DNA from: MFD02979-c5 sp963705385
Lineage (GTDB): Bacteria > Bacteroidota > Bacteroidia > Cytophagales > Amoebophilaceae
Assembly (NCBI GenBank): GCA_963705385.1
Contig: OY970075.1
Coordinates: 186,001 to 250,000 of the forward strand
Direction of reading: 5' to 3'
Length of the DNA: 64,000 nucleotides
In this document: piece after piece, positions 9,201 through 18,028 of the stretch
How positions within the stretch are numbered: position 1 is the stretch's first letter
How the letters are laid out: each line of letters opens with the position of its first letter
Made by a program: the position numbers and the translations under genes
The notes under the pieces: generated by a model
What the model was told of the DNA's origin: nothing
What the model saw: the letters and a program-made list of their open reading frames with translations, nothing else
Databases searched by the model: none

Positions 9201-12200
9201 CAAAGCGGGTGTGGAGCGTAGCTTCCTCCAGGCCGCTAGCGCCCTGCTTTTTGAGCCACAACCCCCAGCTTTCTTGGGTGCCATGTCTTTCGGCCTCTCC
9301 CCACCCATACTGGACAGCTAGATCTCCCCCCTGGGGCACATAGAGTTTATCATTATAGAAAGCTTCTAAGACATCAGCAGATATTTCTTGTTGGGCCTGC
9401 TGGGCGCATATAAAGTTGATGCGCGCCTCTTCTTCACACCGCTTGTAAAATTTGGCTAGGGGCAGGGCTTGCACGAAGGCTGCTTGTATTTCTTGCGCCA
9501 ATACACCCCGGGCTTCACTGCGCTCTTCTGATGTGTAAGCTTTCCATGATTCTGGATCTGGCGTTTGGTGGAGGTGTGCTTGAGTAGTCTGCTGGATTAA
9601 AGCTTCATAACGCAGACGCACGTTTGGGGGCGTCAGCACCGCTTCGGCATGGATCTTCCAGAGGGCAAATAGCGTCTGACTCAAACGTACCTTGGACAAA
9701 GCTTCCAGGACGGGAAACAACAGCGCTTCTAGGCCACAATAGCGCATAAAAAGCCGGTCTGAACAATGCATATGGGCTATTTCTTGCCTAGCCTTTTCAA
9801 AGGATTGAGCTTCCTTTTGGTCTCGCTGGGCCCGCAGGGCTTGAATGGTGGCTGCCCCTTCCTTGTGCAACATCACCAGCTGGGCCGTGCCTTTCTTGCC
9901 TTGCCGGGCGGTTCTTCCTGCATTTTGTAGCTCTACACGGTAGTTCTCTGGCAAAAAGGTGATGCACACATGCAGGCCGCCATTGGCTTCTACTTCCTCT
10001 GAGGTTGTCAGGTCTGTGCCGCGCCCTGCTATGTTGGTGGCAATAAGGATCTCACCGGCTTCCATTGCGGTCTTGGAAAACTGCTCTTGGCCGGTATATG
10101 TAAAGAGCTTCTCAGCATCATAGTTCGTTGCCAGTTGCGCTTGTAGGTACTCAACTTGGTTAATGTATTTGCAGATGACGAGCACTGCCTGCCCGTTGCG
10201 GGCTGCGCGCAGCACACTGTTGGCTACTGTGTCGTACCAGGCTTCTGGCGTAGATAAAAGCTGGGCAGGCAGCTCTTTGCATAGGTAGCGAGAGTCGCTA
10301 TTGCCCATGATCTCGCGGTGCTTGTAAGGCGGTATGGTCACCATGTCTACCCCATATATCTCTGACAAAAAGCTACGGGTTGTGGGGTTACCTAGCGTGC
10401 CTGTCAGGCCATACAACTTGTGGCCATACCTTTTGAAGTAACCGGTCTTAGAGATAAAGTTGGTAGAGACATTCTCAGGCACAATCTTGAGGCCTTCTTT
10501 CATTTGTAAGAACTGTGCCAGGCCATTGTCCCACACTGTATTAAACTGCAACACCCCGGTGTTGTTGTAGTCAACAGGGACGATCTTGCCGCCTTTCACA
10601 TCATAGTGCTGGCCTTTATGATAGAAAAACAGGGCATAAAGCGCACACTCTACCCAATGTGGAATTTGTTCCCTAGCAAAGGCCTGTAAGTGTACAGGTA
10701 CTGCTAAGTACTCACCTTTGTCTTCTAGCTCCTGATGCCAGGCTGCTTCCTTCAGCGCTTGGTAAACACCCTCGCGCTCTTTTTCTTGCTGCGTAATCCA
10801 TTCCTTACTATATCCTTTGCTTTTGCCTTGTTCAATGTCGTCATTGAGCTCCTCAACACGCAGGTTCAGTGCTTGGTACGCTTCTAAATTCTCCCTAGCC
10901 TCTGGCGTGAGCTTGCGCAAGAGCTTTTCCAGATAGGAAGTAGTGTGTTCCTTCAAAAATGCTCCTTGATCCTCTACAAGCACACTACAGCTGGCTAAAT
11001 CCTGGCCCTCAGGAAGTAGCACACCCCCCTCTACATCTTGAAACTTCGCTGTAATAAAATAACACTTGCCTGCTATGGTACGCAGGCGACTCGCTATTTG
11101 ATTCACTTGGTTCCAGGCCGTACCATAGATGATCTCTAGGTGGTTCATGGCAGGCATCTGGCTCGAGAGCCGGATGCTGTGCGAGCGGTCATCAAAGAGC
11201 ATGCTGTCTACCTCGTCTACCAAGACTACCCCAAAGCCCCGGTCGCCTCTGATCTTTCTTCGGAAGAACTCTGTTCTTAAAATGTCTCCTTGAAAGTCTT
11301 CTGCTGTGCCATAGACAATATCTTTTTGGTACACCGTGTGTTTGGCTTCATCATCACCGTTGTTGGTGGCACTATTCTCGCCTACAGCAAGGCCGAGGGT
11401 AGTAAAGAAGGGCGTCTGCTTGGCAACTTCTGGTATAGAGAGCTCAGTAGAGGTAGTGAGTACATCTACTTTTTGGCCTTGTAAGGCATACAGGGCAGCT
11501 AGCATGGCCACGGTGAGAGACTTGCCCTCGCCTGTATTGATTTGTGCTAAGCGGCCAGTATTGCGCGCTGAGTTCAAAAGGGTGAGTACACTCAAGAGCT
11601 GCGTAGACCGCGGGGGAAAGCCATGGTGCAACTCCACCACGCGCTTGATCACAGCCAACAGCTCACTTTGAGAGACCTGGACATTCTGATCCTTGACTAA
11701 CTTCGCCCACCTCGTGATGGTTTCTTTTGACCAATGCGCAATAGGTTGGCGCTCGTTGAGTACCCCAGAATGCCCCTCATAGGCGACCATCAGGGCGTCA
11801 TAGCTACTTTGTAGTTGCTGGGAATCGCCTGCAAAAAAAACACCTGGGGCGTTCTTGGCAATGCTCTCTATAGCCTCCTGCACACTGCGCTCGTGTGAAG
11901 CATGAAAGGTAGCCGCTACAATAACTTGATGGACTGCTCCTTCCCACTGGCTGGCTGGCAAGCTGGACATGGTCTGAAAAGCACTTGCATAGACTTCAGT
12001 GGGTACTTGATACGCATCCAGCAGGCCAAGGACTTCGCCCAATTGTTGGACTTGTGCAGCGCGCTCCGTAGGGATAGCCTCTGTTTGTTGCAGGGCAGAT
12101 AGGAAGTAGGCGAGGGAATTATAGGCATCCAAATGCGTGTCAAGGAGGGCTGCTAGTTGCGCGTGTACTGTCGATCCCTGATCAGCAAACAGACCGGACA

Positions 12201-15200
12201 AGAGGCCATGGAGCACTTCACAGGCCAGTGCATGGTGCCACGTCTTGCAAGGGCTTCCTCCCCCCTCAGGAGGGTCCCTGAGAAGGAGTTCTTGGAATAT
12301 AGCATCTGTTACAGGGTGCTGGGCTAAAAAGATCAAAAAGCTTTGGAGCGCCTGGAAGTCTTGTTTTTCCTTGATAGCTGCCAAAAAATCGGTTGTCAAG
12401 CGTGCATCCCAAGGCAGGTGGGACAAGACGGTGCACAGATCCAGGAACTCATCTTCTGAGTATTGGTCAGTAAAGTCTTCCAAATGAGGCTTGAGCCAGT
12501 TTTTTCTGATCGCTACCAACCAGCTGTTGGACGCGTCATTGAGTAAATGACAGGCTCGCTCGCCATCTGCTGGCAACAACTCCATGACCTTACAGAGCGA
12601 GAGCAGGTCTAGCTGATAGGCCTGTTGCTTGGCTTGCAGGGCCAACAGCAACTGGCCTAGTGCTGGGCCCTCAGTGTGTTGCTGCAAAGACGAAACAGCC
12701 TGCATAAACCGGCCACGCAAAGTCGTGTTGCCAGTAACAAGGGCTTCTTGAGCCAGGTCTAGGCACAGCGATTGGCTCAGCCAATACTCGACAGGCTCGT
12801 TTTGTAGCACAAATGGATAAAAACTACCTCCATGCTCCCAGTATAATAGCAGGGACTGCTGCACCGCCGGGTCGGCTCTTACCAGCTTCTCCTCTAGAAG
12901 CGGGGCCATGGTGCTTGTAAAATATGCCTGGCCTTCTGGTGGCAAGGTCTGGGAGTAGGTTGCTATAAATTGCACACATCGATGGGAAATAGCCTCCTCC
13001 ACAGTCTGTTTTAATGATGCCCTAGCCCAGTGAAGAGGCGTACTTCGAAACTTATCCTTAGCCGCCAAGTCTGCTCCTCGGCATACCAATAAGCAGGCCG
13101 TATCGGCATGCCCTTTGGAGGTTGCCAAGTGTAAAGGAGTAGCCTCACAGCCGTTCCTGGCATGGATACCTGCCCCTTTGTTGAGCAATAGACTTACTAT
13201 TTGGGTGTGTCCTTCCTTGGCTGCTTTGTGTAAAGGGGTTTCTTTAAACTTGCCCCTGTCTTCTAGAACACTACCACCTGCTGCTTCTAAAATGGAAGCA
13301 ACAGCCTCTAGATCGCCTCGTTCAGCAGCTTGGTGCAAAGGGGTGTCCGTATCTTCTTCGTTGCTAGCATACCAGGGGGCATGTGGAGAAACGTAGCCTA
13401 AGGGTTCCTCATCTGAGGTAGTTGCCCAAGAGTCATCACTGTTATAGCCATCGTCTGGGTCAGTAGCATACTCCTTATCCTCTAATTCTAAACGATTTGC
13501 AATAAAATTTTTTGTGAATTCTTCATCTGCCTTAGGAGTATGAAGCAATCTGAGACCATTGTTCTGTTGCTGTTTGTCATGCGCATGCTGATCTACAGAC
13601 ACTACTGCTTCTGTAGGGGTAGTGGCCAGACTATGTTGCACCCTATCTATCAACGCATGGGTCTCTTCTTGAGCTCGGGCTACCTCTCTCGTAGCGTCTT
13701 CCAAAAATGTGCGCTCTTCCCTGACCTGTTGCGTAGAAACACCCTGTATAGCCAATTCTCTATTCCACTTATCCAACGACTTCTCCCAGGCATCGATTTG
13801 GCCTTGCCAAGCTTGGGTCGCATTTGCTAGCTGGCCGAGCTGGGCTTGTAAGGCGCTAGCAAGAACCTGCCCTTCAGGACTTGTACCTGCTGAAGCAAGA
13901 TGTTGCTCCCACATATACAAGAAGTTCTCAGTGGCATAGTGTTGTTCACACCAGACGTTGCGCGATGCTGACGTTTGCTGGGAATACTCCCTTGCCTGTG
14001 ATTGTAATAGGTGGGCTGGAGCTACTATCGATTTATCGGTCTCTTCATACTTAGCTTCTTTTGAGAATTGCTCCATCGTAGAAGTGGTCTCTTCTGAGTC
14101 TGCTTCCGAAAGCCCATTGCTGTGCACAGCAATGGGCCTAGTGGGTATGGGTGGATCCAGCAATTGCAGTGCCTCCGTGTTAGGAACAGCTATGGTCTCT
14201 TGCTTGAGCGCTTGATGGGAAATCTTTTGATGCCCTACATGTTGCAGGGCCCGAAGTAAGTGGACTTGCTGCGTTTGTATGACAGATGACTCGTTCCAGA
14301 ACTTTGAAAAACCTTCTGCAGAGGTAGCTTCTTCGACAGCTTGGGCAGCTACTTTTTTGGCCAAGGCTTGGCGGTCTGCTATTCTTTGTTGTGCTTCCTC
14401 CTCATGCCTTTTCTTCTCTGTACGCTTACGTGCCTCCTCTTGCTCTTGACGCCGCTTTTCCCGCCTTCTTTCCTCTCTTCTGCTACGTTCAGACAAAATA
14501 CTATGATAGGAGGTGTTTAATGTTAGACAATCACCACAACCCATACTGCAGGAATGGCGGCTCCAACTACTCGCTCGAATATCATTGGCCGAAAGTGATA
14601 ACCTCTCATTTGATCTGACATAATATGTAGAAGAAGTAGTCCATTTACCGTTCGAAGCATGATAAAACTGGTAGCCACTAGTGTATACAAAATTATCACT
14701 ATACTCGCTATCAGAGTTATACCGCACATCTATCTCATAAGGATAAGCACATCGAGAGGAAGAGCTAGAGCCATTTCCACCTCCCTTCAGCCCCAGCTCT
14801 CCTATGTAAACCACCCTAGGGGTCCAAGGAGGCTGGTCTGTCTTCAAAATTTGGATATGGCTCCTGGTACGTACCAGATCCATGACCTCAAGACCACGTA
14901 GCGCTTCCCCTATTGCTCCTTCACAGAGGACAGGCAGCGTCTCTGTACGGCTTAGGCCTGGATGAGCTGTGGTAATGGCTGCCTTCCACTGTCCGTCTAG
15001 TTGACTGAAGGATACGGAATCGCCCCCTGGAAGGCTATACGGGCCAATGAGAGTAGGGTCCTTTGGGGTAATGGCAACCTTGGGAGAGGGACTGCCTACT
15101 TGCGTAGAAGGTTGGGATGCCTCAGCAGGGCTTGTGGTAATAAGAGGCATTGCTGGCTTAGGAGTGCTAGCATTAGAAACTTGATTAGCCTTACGATCAA

Positions 15201-15600
15201 CGCGACGAGCAATGGACTCTTGAGCCAAGACCACATGCCGAGGCGTGTTAGCGATACGCTTGGTAGGCTCTTTTATCCTCGTTGATGGTCTAGGGGATCG
15301 GGAAGGGCTGCTAGAAGGTGTGCGCTGCGGGGGAGCAGGCAATACAGACCTACGAACAGGCTCACTAGACACTTCGGCTAACGCCTCAATGAAGCGTTCG
15401 GCTGGTAGTTCGTCTGACCACTCACTATAAACCTTAGGGGTATCCTCTTGCTTTTGTACCAGCTTAGGAGACTTGCTCGTCTTAGCACTAGTCTTACGCC
15501 CTTCATCATCCAGCAGCTTCCAGTTCGGGTTGCCACAGCTCTGCAGCAATAGGCTGAAAAGCAGTATCGTCGCTATAAATCTTTGACCCTGACTGTACAT
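6238..15600 (-). CDS. Giant lipoprotein: ankyrin repeats, SecA-like motor, TPR and toxin-like C-terminus
   Basis: 3120 residues. A lipoprotein signal ends at the lipobox LLQSC (Cys22), followed by a Pro/Ser/Thr-rich and charged region. Three to four ankyrin repeats lie at about 745-870 (TPLHQAAERGDLEAV, TPLHKAAKEGHTQIV, TPLHLATSKGHADTA). A SecA-like DEAD motor follows: Walker A NTGEGKSL (Lys1360), LVDEVDSML (Asp1462), GLTGTLG (~1733), NIAGRGTDL (~1857) and NAGRTARQGKKGTA (~1893). TPR-like helices are at about 2150-2200 and hydrophobic segments at about 2320-2430. The tail has a Gly/Ala-rich pre-toxin-like stretch (FLLGAGEVFMGDNIMIGSRA) and a basic end with KQIKHFQKKAQCKGEAHSR, much like C-termini I recall from RHS/polymorphic toxins. 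All motor motifs appear intact. As a lipoprotein it should leave the cytoplasm, unusual for a SecA-type ATPase. Most likely a host- or competitor-directed effector. Confidence 0.85.
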   Translation of the reverse strand: MYSQGQRFIATILLFSLLLQSCGNPNWKLLDDEGRKTSAKTSKSPKLVQKQEDTPKVYSEWSDELPAERFIEALAEVSSEPVRRSVLPAPPQRTPSSSPSRSPRPSTRIKEPTKRIANTPRHVVLAQESIARRVDRKANQVSNASTPKPAMPLITTSPAEASQPSTQVGSPSPKVAITPKDPTLIGPYSLPGGDSVSFSQLDGQWKAAITTAHPGLSRTETLPVLCEGAIGEALRGLEVMDLVRTRSHIQILKTDQPPWTPRVVYIGELGLKGGGNGSSSSSRCAYPYEIDVRYNSDSEYSDNFVYTSGYQFYHASNGKWTTSSTYYVRSNERLSLSANDIRASSWSRHSCSMGCGDCLTLNTSYHSILSERSRREERRREKRRQEQEEARKRTEKKRHEEEAQQRIADRQALAKKVAAQAVEEATSAEGFSKFWNESSVIQTQQVHLLRALQHVGHQKISHQALKQETIAVPNTEALQLLDPPIPTRPIAVHSNGLSEADSEETTSTMEQFSKEAKYEETDKSIVAPAHLLQSQAREYSQQTSASRNVWCEQHYATENFLYMWEQHLASAGTSPEGQVLASALQAQLGQLANATQAWQGQIDAWEKSLDKWNRELAIQGVSTQQVREERTFLEDATREVARAQEETHALIDRVQHSLATTPTEAVVSVDQHAHDKQQQNNGLRLLHTPKADEEFTKNFIANRLELEDKEYATDPDDGYNSDDSWATTSDEEPLGYVSPHAPWYASNEEDTDTPLHQAAERGDLEAVASILEAAGGSVLEDRGKFKETPLHKAAKEGHTQIVSLLLNKGAGIHARNGCEATPLHLATSKGHADTACLLVCRGADLAAKDKFRSTPLHWARASLKQTVEEAISHRCVQFIATYSQTLPPEGQAYFTSTMAPLLEEKLVRADPAVQQSLLLYWEHGGSFYPFVLQNEPVEYWLSQSLCLDLAQEALVTGNTTLRGRFMQAVSSLQQHTEGPALGQLLLALQAKQQAYQLDLLSLCKVMELLPADGERACHLLNDASNSWLVAIRKNWLKPHLEDFTDQYSEDEFLDLCTVLSHLPWDARLTTDFLAAIKEKQDFQALQSFLIFLAQHPVTDAIFQELLLRDPPEGGGSPCKTWHHALACEVLHGLLSGLFADQGSTVHAQLAALLDTHLDAYNSLAYFLSALQQTEAIPTERAAQVQQLGEVLGLLDAYQVPTEVYASAFQTMSSLPASQWEGAVHQVIVAATFHASHERSVQEAIESIAKNAPGVFFAGDSQQLQSSYDALMVAYEGHSGVLNERQPIAHWSKETITRWAKLVKDQNVQVSQSELLAVIKRVVELHHGFPPRSTQLLSVLTLLNSARNTGRLAQINTGEGKSLTVAMLAALYALQGQKVDVLTTSTELSIPEVAKQTPFFTTLGLAVGENSATNNGDDEAKHTVYQKDIVYGTAEDFQGDILRTEFFRRKIRGDRGFGVVLVDEVDSMLFDDRSHSIRLSSQMPAMNHLEIIYGTAWNQVNQIASRLRTIAGKCYFITAKFQDVEGGVLLPEGQDLASCSVLVEDQGAFLKEHTTSYLEKLLRKLTPEARENLEAYQALNLRVEELNDDIEQGKSKGYSKEWITQQEKEREGVYQALKEAAWHQELEDKGEYLAVPVHLQAFAREQIPHWVECALYALFFYHKGQHYDVKGGKIVPVDYNNTGVLQFNTVWDNGLAQFLQMKEGLKIVPENVSTNFISKTGYFKRYGHKLYGLTGTLGNPTTRSFLSEIYGVDMVTIPPYKHREIMGNSDSRYLCKELPAQLLSTPEAWYDTVANSVLRAARNGQAVLVICKYINQVEYLQAQLATNYDAEKLFTYTGQEQFSKTAMEAGEILIATNIAGRGTDLTTSEEVEANGGLHVCITFLPENYRVELQNAGRTARQGKKGTAQLVMLHKEGAATIQALRAQRDQKEAQSFEKARQEIAHMHCSDRLFMRYCGLEALLFPVLEALSKVRLSQTLFALWKIHAEAVLTPPNVRLRYEALIQQTTQAHLHQTPDPESWKAYTSEERSEARGVLAQEIQAAFVQALPLAKFYKRCEEEARINFICAQQAQQEISADVLEAFYNDKLYVPQGGDLAVQYGWGEAERHGTQESWGLWLKKQGASGLEEATLHTRFDSFEKGIQAAAQADQLIENAYYHVEKGNEYLRGGMYSFAIKAYDRAIALDPRYSVNARFNKGQALLTPKKNKHNHEAARGELTTAKYLIRTYYKPTLLTLDTLVGQTGQKPRTSEHVQHQLDILSQQENYIQAALDVIEKAQEENWDIEITGTKSLKEIFEKAEGNRFQAIEEAACNGFTHVFTIKEKEPTPWWSILAVALIGLAQITVGVLLMTCTLGSALMVAKGFISEGISDLITSVKAGIQGSFSWAEWGLQKVISLAVSLVSAGWNAIQNGCKAIKEAVQNLSRVTVEMGKEGMKLAMQRVGLELGRGVAKECVNTLVNYGVDKLVAENIEKKIAAAVTEQVTHSLEQSAWVQVALSIDVSNKDSHWQNLLQQEGLALLALQKDSKLVYALQEIAKGVASNKIKGAQAMLQSTAMLKAMDEVMAFTNNFLANFHQTVAEKYKKEIKEAEQAQQEKAKKQEEKQQQGDVQVVSAPPIDEADLVVPPIEMQADYKSDLRGYYYEALSSSSSLCSAFSDTITSRMTRKIQGSMLRPVTGSLVSMGIDKMLEGVTKSLEKKEAYYCSEGAVYYHSNHVGNESLKKPEAKECDKGCAQQASVKEDKATAQGQSQPLEGMHKPAQPISPENEAMAQETRGGAEAGIPQIGAAAAELGQPFAIYNEYGQLMEIIGRKQPGKLIKLQHFPSEDGIYGHWQPYGTDAQAKLSGPTNCFYDAAACQTDKVGSGVALREQVADRLATSVHATLLYEATKRLEAANAGALRRGGKVLEWGHPKYWYYKAKGDAANAQRVKDRCEQIEDELVGVYYATGGFGNSLANNFSLNLIPRSHFSNPSFVQGQQAGDMTSFLLGAGEVFMGDNIMIGSRASLVLSGGGAVPIVGPTALAGITLTSHGTAMMTKVALEQDMQQHKAVGKTSGKNEKHTNKHAQAKANEYLEEARKAKKELLKSPLTQVKREKITKLDKQIKHFQKKAQCKGEAHSRTRKEN

Positions 15601-15732
15601 GAGTATTACTTTAGGAGTCTGATTACAATAAGCTCAGCATTTATTCCCTACGATACAAGACTAGAAGAAAGGTTTTTGATTCCCCAGCTATTTACACTTC
15701 AAAAACCAGCTGCAATTTAGGCTGCTGATCGG

Positions 15733-16466
15733 CGCCTTACCAACAAGAGCTTTAGCACGAAGAAAGGCAAGGAGAAACACAGTGATCTGATCTACGCAGC
15801 TACCATTGATGGGCAAGATAGCTATCTCTACATCAGCCTAGAGCACCAGTCCAAGAAGGGTATGACACCTTGCCTTTGATCGTAAACATATGCCTGTATG
15901 ACGGGGTCCAACCTTACCAAGGAGCAGTCACCACGCTATTAGCGCTCTTTGAGCACCCTGAACTTGCTAAGAAATATCTTGTAGAAGTCTACCATCTGGT
16001 AGACTTGAGGAGTGATAGCAGTGATAGCATAGAAAAGATCCAGCAAGACAAGAAAGCAGCCCTAGCAGAACCGCTTTTAAAGCAAGGCAAGTTCAGAACT
16101 TCTGTGAATGGATCGATCGATATGAAGAGCTTCTGAGCCTGTTGGCAGGACCCTATAATGAGGAGGTATTATTGGATATCTATACACTAGATCCACACAA
16201 AAAAATATATTGAAAAGGATAGAAAGACTGAAGGATCCAACACAAAGAAAATTAGCCATGACCGCAGCACAACATTTAGAGTAGAGAAAAAAGGAGAACT
16301 AAGGGGATTGCAGAAAGATAGACAAGAAGGTATACAACAAGAGAAGCTGAGTATTGCCAAGAATATGCTCTCCAAGGGGTCTGCCTCTAACTTAATCCAA
16401 GAACTAGCAGGCATCAGTGAAGAAGAATTTAGGCAACTAGAAAAGACCTATTCAGAGGATAATTAG
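15733..16466 (+). pseudogene. Rpn/YhgA-like PD-(D/E)XK nuclease gene, frameshifted
   Basis: Pieces of an Rpn-family protein lie in successive frames. The first, KHSDLIYAATIDGQDSYLY then ISLEHQSKKG, holds the nuclease Asp and the Glu-x-Gln motif. The second is LPLIVNICLYDGVQPYQGAV and the following segment, which ends with a stop at 16136. The last is the C-terminal tail EKLSIAKNMLSKGSASNLIQ...GISEEEFRQLEKTYSEDN, ending at 16466. At least two frame changes separate them, so the gene is dead. Rpn proteins are DNA nucleases that promote RecA-independent recombination and are often mislabelled transposases. Confidence 0.7.
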
Positions 16467-16468
16467 CC

Positions 16469-16645
16469 ATGACTACAGCACAACATCCACGACAACAAGG
16501 TATGGAGACCAAGGCCTTGGACATCGCCAAGCACCTACTTTCCAATCTACACTTGGATATGCAGGCCGTGCAGCAAGCCACTGGCTTGAGCCAAGAAGAA
16601 CTGGAGAAGTTGCAGGCAGTGGGGGAAGAAGGCAAGGAAATTTAA
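16469..16645 (+). pseudogene. Isolated Rpn-type C-terminal tail (58 codons)
   Basis: Starts MTTAQHPRQQGMETKALDIA and continues with LHLDMQAVQQATGLSQEELE, nearly the same as the last ~45 residues of the intact Rpn gene ending at 18994. The nuclease domain is missing. It begins 3 bp after the previous remnant, so two copies of the tail sit in tandem, probably after a partial duplication or recombination within the array. Confidence 0.6.
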
Positions 16646-16712
16646 GTAGTGGCCTTGTCTAAATTGTACCTCTCTAAGGGCTAGGGGTTGAACGCAAACT
16701 ACCCCTAAAAAT

Positions 16713-17048
16713 TTAGCCTGGATTCAAGGCATGGGTACTGTAGAGGTCCTGAATGCTCATTACAGTTACATAATTATCTAGCCCAAAGGAATGAGGGCCA
16801 GGATAAATGACTGTGATCTGATCAAGTTGCAGGTCCTCGAGGGCAATCTGCATCGATGGGGTAATTTGCGGCCTGTCTGTGTATTTAAATTCAAAGCCTA
16901 GTTCCTTTCCTTGGTAATGAAAGAGCAGATCAAGCTCTGCTCCAGCTTGTGTTCTCCAGAAGTAGGCATGGGGAGCAGGTACTTCGTAGTGCCTTAGTGG
17001 CTCTTCAAGGGTAAAACCTTCCCAAGATACTCCGAGTTTGGGGTGACG
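16713..17048 (-). pseudogene. C-terminal remnant of an AAA ATPase with DUF4143 domain
   Basis: The frame ending at 16713 reads YEVPAPHAYFWRTQAGAELD, LLFHYQGKELGFEFKYTDRP and QITPSMQIALEDLQLDQITV, followed by VIYPGPHSFGLDNY. This is the nuclease-like C-terminal domain (DUF4143) of the widespread AAA_14/DUF4143 ATPases of unknown role. A TAG at 17049-17051 cuts the frame and no ATPase part is found upstream, so only the last ~112 residues survive. Confidence 0.7.
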
Positions 17049-17173
17049 CTACACAGCCGTTCTGTCAGACAATTCCATAAGACTGTGTAGGATGCCTGAG
17101 TCTCATAAATATATTTAGAGACACTAAGGCCCTACAAGAAGGGGCTAGAAAAAATAGACTATCGCCAAAGCAT

Positions 17174-17866
17174 ATGAACTTTAAGATAGCGATCAAGAAA
17201 ATCAGTATTCAGCATGCACTAGATATTTATGAGATCATGCAAATGGTCTTGAAAAGAGAGGAGAAGATTAACCAAGGCAAAGAGCACTTTTGGGTGCTGG
17301 CTTTAAACAATGCGAGCAGGATCTTGAACCTAGAACTGGTATCAGTTGGTAATGTCACCAGTACAACAGTCAAGCCTATGGAGGTTTTGAGCATTCCTTT
17401 GCAGAAAAGAGCTGTAGGGGTGATTCTAGTCCATAGCCATCCCTCATGACAAGTTAGAGCCTTTAGAGCAAGATAAGGACCTCACAGATAGACTGATCCA
17501 AGCCTGTAGGCTGATGAATACCCCTGTGTTAGATCATGTGATTATTCACTGAACATAGTTACTATAGCTTTAAAGAGGCTGGGCTATTAGAGCGCCTAGA
17601 AGCTAGTAACAAGTACGTGCTGCCCTATGAACTAGAGAAGCAGTACTACGAGGAGATGCAGGCAGCGATTAAGGAAGTAGAGAAGCAGAGTAAGAAGAAA
17701 ATCTTGGAGAGTAAAAAGCAAATTACTAGACAGATGCTTGCTAAGGGCCTGAAAATAAAGTTAATCTGCGAGACGACAGGGCTCAGTGAAGAACAAGTCA
17801 ATAAGCTGCAGCAATGAAGAGCTACAGAAGCTGCAAGAAGAGGAGAGGAGTAGTGAGAAAACCTGA
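17174..17866 (+). pseudogene. RadC-like JAB-domain protein with Rpn-type tail, frameshifted
   Basis: Frame 1 gives a RadC/JAB-type segment (EHFWVLALNNASRILNLELV, VGVILVHSHPS) ending at the TGA at 17447. The sequence continues in other frames with LEPLEQDKDLTDRLIQACRL, LDHVIIH and YYSFKEAGLLERL, matching the second half of RadC. The open piece up to 17817 then carries QITRQMLAKGLKIKL...TTGLSEEQVNKLQQ, the same helical tail found at the end of the Rpn genes here. One more frame change gives EELQKLQEEERSSEKT to 17866. RadC proteins are JAB1/MPN-type metalloprotease-fold proteins, often found in mobile DNA. The gene is dead (two or more indels). The shared tail suggests an origin by fusion. Confidence 0.65.
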
Positions 17867-17900
17867 CCTTTGTTATTGATGTCTTGCCCCTGTTGCTGGC

Positions 17901-17925
17901 ATGCTTTCCTTGTCAAGGAAAGCAT
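17901..17925. repeat. Perfect 11-bp hairpin
   Basis: ATGCTTTCCTT at 17901-17911 and AAGGAAAGCAT at 17915-17925 form a perfect stem with a 3-nt loop. There is no T-tract on either side, so it is a weak terminator candidate. It lies just after the RadC/Rpn-tail remnant. Confidence 0.5.
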
Positions 17926-18028
17926 ATAAGCAGTATGCTTTAGAAAGGGATAATAGCATGGCAACTTTTTTAAAAGAATCTTTCGAAGCACATAAAAAGA
18001 CAATATATAAACACTTTCACTTCATCTA

